Below are positions 19,684-29,058 of a stretch of DNA of 64,000 nt, piece after piece. The notes beneath the pieces are model-generated. The model was not told the DNA's origin. It made no database searches and saw only the letters and a program-made list of their open reading frames with translations. The first letter of the stretch is position 1. Each line of letters starts with the position of its first letter. The DNA comes from an uncultured Bacteroidales bacterium (GTDB taxonomy: Bacteria; Bacteroidota; Bacteroidia; Bacteroidales; UBA932), in NCBI GenBank assembly GCA_946999645.1, contig CAMQDS010000007.1, forward strand, positions 36,290 through 100,289, given 5' to 3'. A program made the translations under genes and the position numbers.

Positions 19684-21008
19684 TTTTTGTCTTTTTTATC
19701 AGATGTGCCGTAATATTTAGGCCAGCAAGTTTTAAGATACTCTTTTAGTGAGTTCTCGTGCTTATTATCTTGAGGCTTGTAAAACACCCTTCCTAAAAGA
19801 CCTTCAGGCATAAATTCTAAGTCTGTGAAATTTCCTGGATAGTCATGTGCATATTTATAGCCATCGCTGTATCCAAGTTCTTTCATGAGTTTGGTTGGGG
19901 CATTTCTTAAGTATAGCGGTATTTGGGCGGTAGGAGTAGTCTCTGCTACTTCTATAGCATCATTAATGGCTTTGTATGCTGAATTGCTTTTTGGTGATGC
20001 CGCAAGATAAACAGTGGTCTCTGAAAGCGGAATTCTTGCTTCAGGCATCCCTACATTAACTACAATCCTAAAACAGGCGTCTGCCAATAGTAGTGCATTA
20101 GGATTTGCCAGTCCTACATCTTCGGCAGCAAGTATGCAAAGTCTTCTTGCAATAAATGCAGGGTCTTCTCCGCCAGAAAGCATTCTTGCAAGATAATATA
20201 CAGCTGCATTGGGATCAGAACCTCGTATGCTTTTTATGAAGGCTGAAATAGTATCATAGTGCATATCACCCCCTTTGTCATACCGTACTGCATTCTTCTG
20301 CAATATTGATACTACGAAGTCGTTATTTATGACAATAGGCTTGTCTTTTGGTGAAGAATCAATTATAAGTTCAAGAAGATTTAGTAATTTTCTTGCATCT
20401 CCTCCGGATTGTCTTATCAGGGCTTCGTCTTCTGAAATCTCTATGCTTCTGTGTTTTAAAATTGCATCTTCATTAATTGCACGTTTAAGAAGCATACGGA
20501 GGTCTTCAATCTCAAGATTTTTGAGGATAAAGATTTGACAACGTGAGAGGAGCGGTGTTATCACTTCAAAGGAAGGATTTTCTGTTGTTGCTCCGATAAG
20601 TATTACAGTGCCATCTTCTACAGCACCTAAGAGCGCGTCCTGCTGGGATTTACTGAATCTATGTATTTCATCTATAAAGAGAATCGGGGCTTGTTTAACA
20701 GCATTGAAAACTGATGTCTTTTCAGCTTTTGCCCTTTCAATTATATCACGAACATCTTTTACTCCTGCACTTACAGCGGAAAGAGTAAAAAAATCTCTAC
20801 CTGCGGACTCTGCAAATATTCCAGCCAATGTTGTCTTTCCTACGCCTGGAGGTCCCCAAAGTATGAAAGAAGACAAATTACCTGAATCCAACATATTCCT
20901 CAGAACACATCCCTTTCCTACCAAATGCGTCTGACCGGCATAATCATCAAGAGTATGTGGTCTCATTCTTTCAGGAAGTGGAGCAAGTATGTGATTTATA
21001 TTTTCCAT
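19671..21008 (-). CDS. rarA: Replication-associated recombination protein RarA (MgsA)
   Basis: AAA+ ATPase acting at stalled replication forks, related to clamp loaders and eukaryotic WRNIP1. Walker A GPPGVGKTT (~52), Walker B LFIDEIHRF (~108), sensor-1 IGATTENPSFE, arginine-finger LLSRCQIF, and the C-terminal tetramerisation domain with DPNAAVYYLARML and EDVGLANP. 445 residues is normal. Second gene after the GNAT gene, with a four-base gap. Confidence 0.96.
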   Translation of the reverse strand: MENINHILAPLPERMRPHTLDDYAGQTHLVGKGCVLRNMLDSGNLSSFILWGPPGVGKTTLAGIFAESAGRDFFTLSAVSAGVKDVRDIIERAKAEKTSVFNAVKQAPILFIDEIHRFSKSQQDALLGAVEDGTVILIGATTENPSFEVITPLLSRCQIFILKNLEIEDLRMLLKRAINEDAILKHRSIEISEDEALIRQSGGDARKLLNLLELIIDSSPKDKPIVINNDFVVSILQKNAVRYDKGGDMHYDTISAFIKSIRGSDPNAAVYYLARMLSGGEDPAFIARRLCILAAEDVGLANPNALLLADACFRIVVNVGMPEARIPLSETTVYLAASPKSNSAYKAINDAIEVAETTPTAQIPLYLRNAPTKLMKELGYSDGYKYAHDYPGNFTDLEFMPEGLLGRVFYKPQDNKHENSLKEYLKTCWPKYYGTSDKKDKNQNG

Positions 21009-21012
21009 ACTA

Positions 21013-22143
21013 TTATATATCCTTCCCTACAACTCGTCTTCGTTTTTTTTGCTCATGCTCAAAGTTATCCCAAGGAGACTGTACTTTTATATTCGTTTCA
21101 AGTTCTGCATTACTTTCCCCGTACTTAAATCCTCCTTTTATATACCGAGGAATTAAATCGCTGTATATCAATGCAAGAAGACCCTTATGTCTGTATTCCT
21201 CTTTTACACCTACAAGCAGTAGTTCTACTCCTTTTTCATGTTTGAAACGTAGAGACTTCAGCAGGTAATACCATCCGAAGGGGAAAAGGTGACCATTACA
21301 TTTTTTGAGAGCTCCTACGATACTTGGCATACTCAAACCAAAAGCCAATATGTTGCCTGCATTATCTTCTACAAGTGTTATATAGTCCAAATCCACAAGG
21401 CCCAGATATGTTTCTACATACTTGTCTATCATTTTGCTCGGAAGGGGAGTAAAATTATATAAATTCCCGTATGTCTCATTGACTAAATCAAAAATCTTAT
21501 GTCCAAGTTTTTCATGTTTTATCTCACTCCTTGTAATTTTACGGATATGGACTTCTGATTTTGTTGTTATTATTTTAGATATACGCTCTATTTTTTCAGG
21601 TATCTTTTCGGGAATGAAAAGTTTATATTCAAGCCAGTCTGCTTCTTTTGTGAAGCCTAAGGCCTCCATGTGTTCTACATAGTATGGATGATTATAGATT
21701 AGAACCATAGTACACATTTGGTCAAAGCCTTCTATAAGCATTCCCTCAGGATCAAAATCCGTAAAGCCTAAGGGACCTACTATTCTGTCCATTCCCCTTA
21801 TTTTCCCAAACTCTATTACTTTGTCTATTAAGGCTTTGGAAACTTCTCTATCATCAATATAGTCTATCCATCCAAATCTTACTTCCTTGTGTTTCCACTT
21901 GTTATTTGCTTTATGGTTCACTATTGCTGCAACGCGTCCTACAATTTTGCCATCTTTATAAGCCAAATACAACTCTGCTTCTGAAAACTCATAAGCAGGA
22001 TTCTTCTTAGGATCTAGTGTTGACATCTCATCTATAAAGAGTTTGGGAACATAGTTCGGCACATCTTTATATAGAATATTAGGAAACTCCACAAAATCAC
22101 GTAATTCCTTACGATTTCTTACAGTGGTTATCTTTAGTGACAT
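21013..22143 (-). CDS. GNAT-like N-acetyltransferase family protein, substrate unknown
   Basis: 376 residues in two acetyltransferase-like halves. The N-terminal half has ELYLAYKDGKIVGRVAAIVN and a GWIDYIDDREVSKALIDKVIEFGKIRGMD pattern typical of GNAT strands 4-5; the C-terminal half has LLVGVKEEYRHKGLLALIYSDL, resembling the acetyl-CoA pyrophosphate loop (R-x-x-G-x-x). The longest frame starts at 22182, inside a promoter element, so ATG 22143 is chosen. Cotranscribed with rarA. Conserved in Bacteroidota; no substrate can be proposed. Confidence 0.82.
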   Translation of the reverse strand: MSLKITTVRNRKELRDFVEFPNILYKDVPNYVPKLFIDEMSTLDPKKNPAYEFSEAELYLAYKDGKIVGRVAAIVNHKANNKWKHKEVRFGWIDYIDDREVSKALIDKVIEFGKIRGMDRIVGPLGFTDFDPEGMLIEGFDQMCTMVLIYNHPYYVEHMEALGFTKEADWLEYKLFIPEKIPEKIERISKIITTKSEVHIRKITRSEIKHEKLGHKIFDLVNETYGNLYNFTPLPSKMIDKYVETYLGLVDLDYITLVEDNAGNILAFGLSMPSIVGALKKCNGHLFPFGWYYLLKSLRFKHEKGVELLLVGVKEEYRHKGLLALIYSDLIPRYIKGGFKYGESNAELETNIKVQSPWDNFEHEQKKRRRVVGKDI

Positions 22144-22179
22144 ATTTACTAGTATAAGTTTTATTAATAATGTACATTG

Positions 22180-22210
22180 CAAATATAGGTATAATTAGAA
22201 AATGTACAAG
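22180..22210 (-). promoter_or_regulatory. Promoter for the GNAT-rarA unit
   Basis: Minus strand: CTTG (22210-22207), 19 bp spacer, TATATTTG (22187-22180). The -7 part is exact and the -33 part differs by one base. It places the transcript start downstream of the alternative codon at 22182. Confidence 0.6.
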
Positions 22211-22215
22211 AAATA

Positions 22216-22242
22216 GAGGGCTGACAAAATTTGTCCGCCCTC
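22216..22242 (-). terminator. Hairpin terminator after cydB
   Basis: GAGGGC...GCCCTC stem continuing as GACAAA/TTTGTC with one mismatch, 30 bp beyond the cydB stop. On the minus strand it is followed by a moderately T-rich stretch rather than a pure T run, so termination efficiency is uncertain. Confidence 0.6.
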
Positions 22243-22272
22243 CTAAAGATGACTTAAAAGACTTTATGTACT

Positions 22273-23415
22273 TTAATATTTAAATGATGTTTCTTTTACC
22301 TCTTTTTCGGAAATCTTTTTACTGTCCATCTGTCTCCATGCGTAAATTATGTATGCTAAAACAAATGGTATTGCTAACGATACATAGAACATACTCTTTA
22401 AGGTAAATATGCTTGAAGAACTATTGCGGATTGTTAAGGAACTGCTAATATCAGCATAAGAAGGGTAGTAAGAAGTTCCATTAAAACCGACCATAAAGAA
22501 TACTGCCATTACAACAAGTACTGTCCCTATGCCTGCCGGCCAAATCCCTCTGTGTGTTTTTGTGAATGCTCCCATGAATAGACCAGCAAGTACTGCAACC
22601 ACACCTAAAAGAAGCATTGCCATTACTCCTTTCATTTGTATAAGATTGAAAAAGTACTTGTATTTTTCCAAAAATACATTACCTGTTTCATCTACTGCAT
22701 ATCCATCTGCGGTCAAAATTAATGCTAATGCAGACAGGACACATACAAGGAAAGGAATGCTTACAATTCTTATTGTTTTTCGCATTTTATTTGATAAATC
22801 CTCATCTGTTATATTGTTCAGTAGATATAATGCACCAAGTAATATATCAAGAAATAAGATAGTTAGCCCCAAAGTAAGACAAATAGGTTCCGTCAGTGCT
22901 TCAAGTCCATGCCATCCGCTTTGCCATGCACTTATAGGAGTTGAGTTGTGTCCCAACAAAATTGCACCCTTGTTTACTATGAAATTCGATCCAGTAAAGA
23001 ATGTCCCTACTGCTGCACCTATAATGGTAGGAGCAAGTATTCCGTTGGCAATAAGAAAGCCTCTGAATGTCTTATTTCCTAAAAGATTGCGTTTTTTATT
23101 CTGAAATTCGTAGGAAACTGCTTGAAAAACAAAGGTTAGGAGCAGGAGCATCCACACCCAGTATGCACCGCCGAAACTTGTGCTGTAAAATAGAGGAAAT
23201 GAAGCGAAGAAGGCACCTCCGAAGGTTACAAGAGTTGTAAATGCCAACTCCCATTTACGTCCTGTCGAATTAAGTACCATTGACTTTTGAACTTCACTCA
23301 GCCCACGATGAGCCAATAGGACATTTCCACCTTGCACAAACATAAGAAAGACTAAAAGTCCGCCTAAGAGTGATACTATAAACCACCAATAGTTCTGTAG
23401 AAATATATATGACAT
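22273..23415 (-). CDS. cydB: Cytochrome bd ubiquinol/menaquinol oxidase subunit II (CydB)
   Basis: Second membrane subunit of the high-affinity bd terminal oxidase, which reduces O2 to water without pumping protons. About nine TM helices over 380 residues; the N-terminal YWWFIVSLLGGLLVFLMFVQGG segment and the W-x-G-LE motif (WHGLEAL) are typical. It follows cydA by nine bases, third gene of the DUF4492-cydA-cydB operon. Confidence 0.95.
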   Translation of the reverse strand: MSYIFLQNYWWFIVSLLGGLLVFLMFVQGGNVLLAHRGLSEVQKSMVLNSTGRKWELAFTTLVTFGGAFFASFPLFYSTSFGGAYWVWMLLLLTFVFQAVSYEFQNKKRNLLGNKTFRGFLIANGILAPTIIGAAVGTFFTGSNFIVNKGAILLGHNSTPISAWQSGWHGLEALTEPICLTLGLTILFLDILLGALYLLNNITDEDLSNKMRKTIRIVSIPFLVCVLSALALILTADGYAVDETGNVFLEKYKYFFNLIQMKGVMAMLLLGVVAVLAGLFMGAFTKTHRGIWPAGIGTVLVVMAVFFMVGFNGTSYYPSYADISSSLTIRNSSSSIFTLKSMFYVSLAIPFVLAYIIYAWRQMDSKKISEKEVKETSFKY

Positions 23416-23424
23416 GACGATGAA

Positions 23425-24930
23425 TTATTTAATTAAATTTTGCTGTTGTGTTTCCTCTATTCCAGGACCCTTTGAAAATGCCTTTATCATAATCCTTATT
23501 TCTACTATAAGGAATAGGGCAAAGACAGCAAGGAAAATAAAGAATGTTGTTTTAACTGCTGCAACACTTACGCTTGAAACTGCTACTCCTATAGGAAGAA
23601 GTCCCTGTATTGTCCAAGGCTGCCTTCCTACTTCTGCAACAATCCACCCTGCCTGTCCAGATATATATACAAGTGGGATCGAAAGTAATGCAATCCATTG
23701 TAACCATCTCATATTGTGGAGTTTATTCTTATAGTTATAAATTTGGATTACAATCATAAGCAGCATCAAAAAGATTCCAAGTCCTATCATAACACGAAAA
23801 GACCAATATACCAAAGGAATATGAGGAATAACATCTTCAGGACTGTTGAGGTAGCCATATCCTAAATATTTTTCATTATCACGAAATACTTGAAGCATTT
23901 GTGCTGCCTTGTCAGGATTAGAATCTTTTATTTCGCGATATTTTGCCATTGCTGCAACTGCTCGTTTCCCTCTCCACATTTTTTCATCAACTGAAGGTTC
24001 TACATTCCCATGATTATCTGTATATCCGAGTAGTATATCGTTAACTCCTGGTACATAACCATCAAATTTGTGTGTGGCTATAAATGAAAGTATACCAGGG
24101 ATTTCAACACCTGGAATTACTGAAAGAGGTACCCTTGTACCACCATCTATAAGACCTTCAGATGCTGCCAATTTCATTGGTTGATATTTGCTCACGTTTA
24201 TAGCTGATGTGTCTCCTGAAAGGATTGTAGCAACTCCACCTGTTATGCCTACAAGGGAAGCAACGGCAATGCTTGAAAGTGCAAAACGCTGTTCTCGTTT
24301 TTTTAGAAGATACCAGCAACTTATACCTATTACAAAAACGCCTCCGGTCATCCAACCGCTGAATATCGAGTGTATAAACTTTGAGATTGCAACAGGATTG
24401 CCGATAACTGCCCAAAAATCAGTCATTTCGCTTCTTACTGTGTCGGGATTGAATGTGGTACCTACAGGATTTTGCATCCATCCATTTGCTACTAATATCC
24501 AATATGCTGATATTGTTGCTCCAATCCCACACAACCACGTAGATGTAAGGTGAAAACGCTTACTCACTTTTTCCCAACCGAAGAACATCACAGCGAAAAA
24601 GGTTGCTTCCATAAAGAAAGCCAATATCCCCTCAATAGCGAGAGGTGCTCCAAAAATATCTCCTACAAACCATGAATAATTGCTCCAGTTAGTGCCAAAT
24701 TCGAATTCCAGAATTATTCCGGTAGCTATACCTACAGCAAAATTAATGGCAAAAATTTTCATCCAAAATTGTGCTGTCTTTTTCCAAAATTCGTCCTTTT
24801 TTATAACATAAACAGTTTCCATAACGGCCATAATCATAGAAAGACCGAGGGTTAGAGGTACGAAGAGCCAATGGTATGCCGCTGTTACGGCAAATTGCAG
24901 TCTTGACCAATCAATAAGTGAAGTGTCCAT
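23425..24930 (-). CDS. cydA: Cytochrome bd oxidase subunit I (CydA)
   Basis: Haem- and quinol-binding subunit of the bd oxidase. Seen: FAVTAAYHWLFVPLTLG with the haem-ligand His near residue 18, the conserved GRQPW segment in AEVGRQPWTIQG near residue 455, and ~nine TM helices. The Q-loop between helices 6 and 7 is substantial. 501 residues, normal. Supports growth at trace oxygen, as in nanaerobic Bacteroidales. Confidence 0.96.
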   Translation of the reverse strand: MDTSLIDWSRLQFAVTAAYHWLFVPLTLGLSMIMAVMETVYVIKKDEFWKKTAQFWMKIFAINFAVGIATGIILEFEFGTNWSNYSWFVGDIFGAPLAIEGILAFFMEATFFAVMFFGWEKVSKRFHLTSTWLCGIGATISAYWILVANGWMQNPVGTTFNPDTVRSEMTDFWAVIGNPVAISKFIHSIFSGWMTGGVFVIGISCWYLLKKREQRFALSSIAVASLVGITGGVATILSGDTSAINVSKYQPMKLAASEGLIDGGTRVPLSVIPGVEIPGILSFIATHKFDGYVPGVNDILLGYTDNHGNVEPSVDEKMWRGKRAVAAMAKYREIKDSNPDKAAQMLQVFRDNEKYLGYGYLNSPEDVIPHIPLVYWSFRVMIGLGIFLMLLMIVIQIYNYKNKLHNMRWLQWIALLSIPLVYISGQAGWIVAEVGRQPWTIQGLLPIGVAVSSVSVAAVKTTFFIFLAVFALFLIVEIRIMIKAFSKGPGIEETQQQNLIK

Positions 24931-24938
24931 ATAGTTAA

Positions 24939-25154
24939 TTATTTAGTATTTAATCCCTTAGTTAAATTTTTTCCTACTGTTTCAATTTTTTCTTTTTCAG
25001 TCATACCTGACATATTTGGTTTAAAGAAAAAGACACGTAGTATTCCGAATAGTATGATAATTTTGAGTATTATCAGTACCCATAGCGGTTTTCCCCATGT
25101 CATATTTTTGAATCCGTCACGGTATAAATGCCATATTTTGGTTATGTAGTTCAA
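24939..25154 (-). CDS. DUF4492 small membrane protein of the cyd operon
   Basis: 71 residues with one central hydrophobic helix (PLWVLIILKIIILFGILRVFFF). This family regularly precedes cydA in Bacteroidota and is presumed an accessory or assembly subunit of the bd oxidase. The start appears to be TTG at 25154: the frame has no in-frame ATG before the conserved NYITKIWHLYRDGFKNMTWGK segment. Eight bases before cydA. Confidence 0.85.
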   Translation of the reverse strand: MNYITKIWHLYRDGFKNMTWGKPLWVLIILKIIILFGILRVFFFKPNMSGMTEKEKIETVGKNLTKGLNTK

Positions 25155-25176
25155 TTTTTTCTTAATTTGGATTTTT

Positions 25177-25184
25177 CAAATTTA
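25177..25184 (-). promoter_or_regulatory. -7 promoter element for the cyd operon
   Basis: Minus strand TAAATTTG, exact TAnnTTTG, 22 bp upstream of the DUF4492 TTG start. A weak GTTG lies about 21 bp further upstream. Confidence 0.5.
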
Positions 25185-25251
25185 TGAAAAAATACTTCAT
25201 AATTACAACTATTCAGTCAGTTTTATTTACATTCCTCTATTGTCGTATAAC

Positions 25252-25272
25252 AGAAACCTTGTGTCGGTTTCT
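25252..25272. other. Hairpin in the cyd / FGE-like lipoprotein intergenic region
   Basis: AGAAACC, seven-base loop, GGTTTCT, then TGTTTATT. It lies between two divergent promoters, where a terminator is not expected; it could be a protein-binding inverted repeat. The rest of this 200 bp gap is AT-rich with only the two -7 elements recognised. Confidence 0.35.
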
Positions 25273-25320
25273 TGTTTATTATACCTATTTTTAATGATGT
25301 TTTATCATTTATTTTTTAAG

Positions 25321-25328
25321 TATATTTG
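25321..25328 (+). promoter_or_regulatory. -7 promoter element for the FGE-like lipoprotein
   Basis: TATATTTG, an exact TAnnTTTG, 27 bp before the ATG at 25356. No clear -33 TTTG. Confidence 0.5.
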
Positions 25329-25355
25329 CAAGCATTGTAATATAAATATAACGGT

Positions 25356-26762
25356 ATGAATAATTCATATATCAAATTGCCTTTATTGGCTGCAGTAGTG
25401 GCTATGTCCCTCCCTGTATTTGTTTCATGTGGAGGAAGTGGCAAAGCATCCGGAGGAGAAAAAACGGATGTGAAAGAAACTTATGAAGTAAATGGGGTTA
25501 AACTTGACTTAGCTATTGTCGAAGGCGGTACTTTTACAATGGGAGCATGTTTGGATAATCGTACTCTACCTGGAGCTATATCCAGACATCAGGTTATATT
25601 GGACGGTTATGCAATAAGTAAACTTCCTATATCTCAGGCTTTGTGGACTGCTGTAATGGGAAATAATCCTGCTTCTGTGCAATCACCAAACCTTCCTGTT
25701 GATAGAGTTACATTCAGCGATTGCAGGAAGTTTATCAAGAAACTTTCAAAGATTACTGGGGTCCCTTTTGGTCTTCCTACTGAGGCTCAGTGGGAATATG
25801 CTTGTGATGAGGGTAAGATAGAAACTATTAAAAATTGCAAAGAATGGTGTTCTGATTTTTATACTGATGAAGCCGAACCTTCTGTGCAGAGAAATCCAGA
25901 AGGTCCTGAAAAGGGAAGTAAAAATATCATCAGAGAGCCTGACGGAAGGGAACAGTTTGATCCACATTCAAAATCTGGAGCCCTTACATTTAGAGTGGCA
26001 GTGTGGACAGGTGTAAAATGTGCTGAAAATATCGTGGACGCAATAATGAACAAATCTGTTGAATATAAGAGTGTTGCGAAGAACGAAACAATAAGAGTTG
26101 GTAATGTCTCATTTGATATGGTTGCCGTAAAGGGTGGAAAGTTTAAAATGGGTGCAACTTCCGAACAAGGACAGTATGCCGATGAAGATGAACTGCCTGT
26201 CAGAGATGTTGAGGTCGGCGATTTCAGTATAGGAAGAACAGAAGTTACAGCAGCACTTTGGAAGGAAGTTATGGGTATTCTTCCTGCAGGTAATAATGAT
26301 AAATATTTGCAAAGACCTGTAATAAATGTGTCATGGTATGATTGTCAAGAGTTTATTATTAAATTAAATGCTTTGACGGGGAAAACTTTTCGTCTGCCTT
26401 CTGAAGCAGAATGGGAGTTTGCTGCAAGGGGAGGAGTTAAGTCTCATAATTATAGGTATGCAGGGTCTCATGAGATAGGGGCTGTAGCTGTATATGGAGC
26501 AAATTCTTCCGATCAGAGAGTTAAAGATGTTAAGACCAAAATGTGTAATGAACTGGGACTTTATGATATGAGTGGTAATGCTTGGGAATGGTGCCAAGAT
26601 ACTTATGCACTCTATGGAAAAAATCCGAGTGAAAATGAGGACAGAATGGTAATGAGAGGAGGAAGTGCAGCTGGAAGATGGAACAGTTGCAGACTTACCA
26701 ACCGCTCAGGTATCCCAGCAATTAATATTAAAGCCACATTTGGCCTAAGACTTGCCCTTTAA
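25356..26762 (+). CDS. Lipoprotein with tandem formylglycine-generating-enzyme-like (SUMF1) domains
   Basis: Signal peptide with lipobox VFVSCGG (Cys ~26), then two FGE-sulfatase-fold domains. The first (~48-220) has VEGGTFTMGA, ISQALWTAVMG and LPTEAQWEYA but then jumps to EWCSDFY, missing most of the middle of the fold. The second (~245-468) is complete: VKGGKFKMGA, LPSEAEWEFAARGG, LYDMSGNAWEWC, MRGGSA and a C-terminal FGLRLAL. I see no Cys pair of the kind used by true copper FGEs, so a sulfatase-activating role is unlikely; a binding or structural role, as for GldJ/GldK-like proteins, is an alternative. Function unknown. Confidence 0.85.
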   Translation: MNNSYIKLPLLAAVVAMSLPVFVSCGGSGKASGGEKTDVKETYEVNGVKLDLAIVEGGTFTMGACLDNRTLPGAISRHQVILDGYAISKLPISQALWTAVMGNNPASVQSPNLPVDRVTFSDCRKFIKKLSKITGVPFGLPTEAQWEYACDEGKIETIKNCKEWCSDFYTDEAEPSVQRNPEGPEKGSKNIIREPDGREQFDPHSKSGALTFRVAVWTGVKCAENIVDAIMNKSVEYKSVAKNETIRVGNVSFDMVAVKGGKFKMGATSEQGQYADEDELPVRDVEVGDFSIGRTEVTAALWKEVMGILPAGNNDKYLQRPVINVSWYDCQEFIIKLNALTGKTFRLPSEAEWEFAARGGVKSHNYRYAGSHEIGAVAVYGANSSDQRVKDVKTKMCNELGLYDMSGNAWEWCQDTYALYGKNPSENEDRMVMRGGSAAGRWNSCRLTNRSGIPAINIKATFGLRLAL

Positions 26763-26776
26763 TCCTTACATACAAT

Positions 26777-29020
26777 TTATTTTTCATTGAGGTGTCTTGC
26801 TGCTCTCAGCAGATGCCTCAATGATATTATTATCTGTTGTGACTCTTGTATCATATTGAGATAGACATATGATATTGCTATATTGTCCTTTGTAGCTTGT
26901 ATCCTTTCTGTCTGTTCTTTTCTTGCTTTTGATAAACATTCTTCCAATTCATCACACTGTTTACTTACTATTGTTGCTTCAGTGTATGAGGACGAAGAAA
27001 TAATATCATTTATGCGTTTTATCATAAAGAGTAAGCTGTTTCTTAAAGGAGTAAATTCCATTATTTTTTCTTTGCTAAGAGGCTCGAAATTATTATCAAT
27101 ATGTTCCATACAGGTATCACATATCCTTCTGTAACCATATAATATATCCTCACAACTATTGATGGCAAGATGAAACCATGTGTTTTTCCCCATTGCAATT
27201 TCTGGAGAGATTTTTCTTAATCCCATAATTTCTTTTCGTCTTGTTGTCTTTAGTTCACTCCTATATTTTCTTATTTTATTTCCAGCTTTTTCCAACAGAG
27301 TTAAATCTTCATTAAAGAAGCCGTTAGTTATAGTGCTATATGTACTATCTGAAAAGATAAGGAAATTGCTAAGTCCACTGTTTATATGTTTTACTATTAG
27401 TGTAAGTGTTTCCTTACTGTCTTCACATTCCATTATTTGTGTAAAAAGTAAATCTCCTGTCTCTATCTTTTTGCGTTTGTTAAAATTAATATTGTTTTTT
27501 ATTAGCATATAGATTGCAAAAGCAACAATTATTATAATTAAGGTATAGCCTCCTATATACATTATGACACTAAGAATAAGACACATTGTGAATGCTGCTC
27601 CTGCGGTTATAAACCATCCTCCTATTACTGAAAGAACTCCTGTAATTCTGAATACGGCACTTTCTCTACCCCATGCCTTATCTGCTAATGAACTTCCCAT
27701 TGCCACCATAAATGTTACATATGTAGTAGATAAAGGAAGTTTTAGAGAGGTTCCGAGTGCGATTAGGAGACTTGCCACAACTAAATTGACTGTAGCCCTT
27801 ATTTCATCAAAGGCAGCACCGTCTGTAAGTTGCGACTTTTCAATATCGAACCTTTCATTTATTCCTGCTTTTAACTTCTCAGGTATCATATCGGAGATTG
27901 TCTTTGCAGCGCCTGAAAATGTTCTTACTAAAACTCTTGCAACTTTTGCAGAACCAAATACTTCATCCCCTTGGCCCTGTTTTGCCAAATCAACAGAAGT
28001 TTTAACTACATTATAAGCCTTTTTTGAAGTAGCAAGAGAAATGACCATTATTATTCCAGCTCCTATAAGGAAAATCATAGGGGTTTTGGCAGGGGAGTCA
28101 AGTGCTGTCATCATCCAAGTAGAGGCATCTGTTCCTCCATTTGTTACAAAATCGGTGTATGATGCAAAGCCTGCAAGTGGTACTCCTATGAAATTCACTA
28201 AGTCATTTCCAGCAAAAGCCATTGCTAAAGCAAAAGTGCCTAAAAGAACCAAAATCTTAAGAACATTGACCTTACATAAATATAGAATTTGCATTATTAT
28301 AGTACATGCAATAAATACTCCTCCTATTATTTGCCAGGTATGGGTGTTGATAAAATTCATTACATCCTTATTAATCAAAGGTGAGCCAGATATTCCCTTT
28401 ATCAACATAAAATAAAGTATTGCTGTGGCTGCTATTCCTCCGAATACTCCAATTTTCCACTTTAATTTTTCTTTATATGCAAATGAAAAAAGTAACCTAC
28501 TTAAAAATTGTATAAGCGTTCCGAAAAAGAATGCAATTGCTACAGAAACAAAAATTGCCATAATAACAGATAACGCTTTTTCTGTATTCATCAATGAAGA
28601 GAGTGTAAGATTTTCCTCTGGTGATTGTACTATCTTTATTATTGCAAGGGCAAATGTGCCTCCAAGTAATTCAAAAACCATTGATACAGTAGTGGAAGTC
28701 GGCATTCCCAACGAATTGAATATATCTAAAAGGATAATATCTGAAACCATTACTGCTATGAATATTACCAAGACCTCTTTAAAAGAAAATAATGATGGTT
28801 TCAATATTCCATTTCTTGCAATTTCCATCATTCCGTTGCTCATAGCCGCACCTATGAATATACCTATAGCGGCTACTATTATTATTGTACGGAAAGTTGC
28901 TACTTTGGCACCTATTGCTGAATTTAAGAAATTGACCGCATCATTGCTTACCCCTACAGTGAGGTCAAAGATTGCCAACACAAATAAGAATGCCACTAGC
29001 ATTAAGAAAATAGTATTCAT
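26777..29020 (-). CDS. PiT-family inorganic phosphate transporter with C-terminal PhoU-like domain
   Basis: Low-affinity phosphate/cation symporter. Two PiT repeats are seen: VSNDAVNFLNSAIGAK (~25) and AGNDLVNFIGVPLAG (~270), with about 11-12 TM helices up to residue ~510. The last ~220 residues are soluble and helical (FFNEDLTLLEKAGNKIRKYR, NSCEDILYGYRRICD), resembling PhoU, fused to the transporter rather than encoded separately. 747 residues, the usual size for the Bacteroidota fusion. Last gene of the leftward ftsE-nth-antiporter-pit group, 38 bp after the antiporter. Confidence 0.92.
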   Translation of the reverse strand: MNTIFLMLVAFLFVLAIFDLTVGVSNDAVNFLNSAIGAKVATFRTIIIVAAIGIFIGAAMSNGMMEIARNGILKPSLFSFKEVLVIFIAVMVSDIILLDIFNSLGMPTSTTVSMVFELLGGTFALAIIKIVQSPEENLTLSSLMNTEKALSVIMAIFVSVAIAFFFGTLIQFLSRLLFSFAYKEKLKWKIGVFGGIAATAILYFMLIKGISGSPLINKDVMNFINTHTWQIIGGVFIACTIIMQILYLCKVNVLKILVLLGTFALAMAFAGNDLVNFIGVPLAGFASYTDFVTNGGTDASTWMMTALDSPAKTPMIFLIGAGIIMVISLATSKKAYNVVKTSVDLAKQGQGDEVFGSAKVARVLVRTFSGAAKTISDMIPEKLKAGINERFDIEKSQLTDGAAFDEIRATVNLVVASLLIALGTSLKLPLSTTYVTFMVAMGSSLADKAWGRESAVFRITGVLSVIGGWFITAGAAFTMCLILSVIMYIGGYTLIIIIVAFAIYMLIKNNINFNKRKKIETGDLLFTQIMECEDSKETLTLIVKHINSGLSNFLIFSDSTYSTITNGFFNEDLTLLEKAGNKIRKYRSELKTTRRKEIMGLRKISPEIAMGKNTWFHLAINSCEDILYGYRRICDTCMEHIDNNFEPLSKEKIMEFTPLRNSLLFMIKRINDIISSSSYTEATIVSKQCDELEECLSKARKEQTERIQATKDNIAISYVYLNMIQESQQIIISLRHLLRAARHLNEK

Positions 29021-29058
29021 ATTTTAAATATTTAATTATATGTCTTACAAAACTTTCT

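Noticed and set aside
22529..23104. 191-codon plus-strand frame over cydB
   Set aside because: Antisense shadow; cydB has all expected motifs on the minus strand.
28425..29027. 200-codon open frame on the plus strand over the phosphate transporter
   Set aside because: Antisense shadow of a membrane protein gene; no start context, promoter or recognisable domain.
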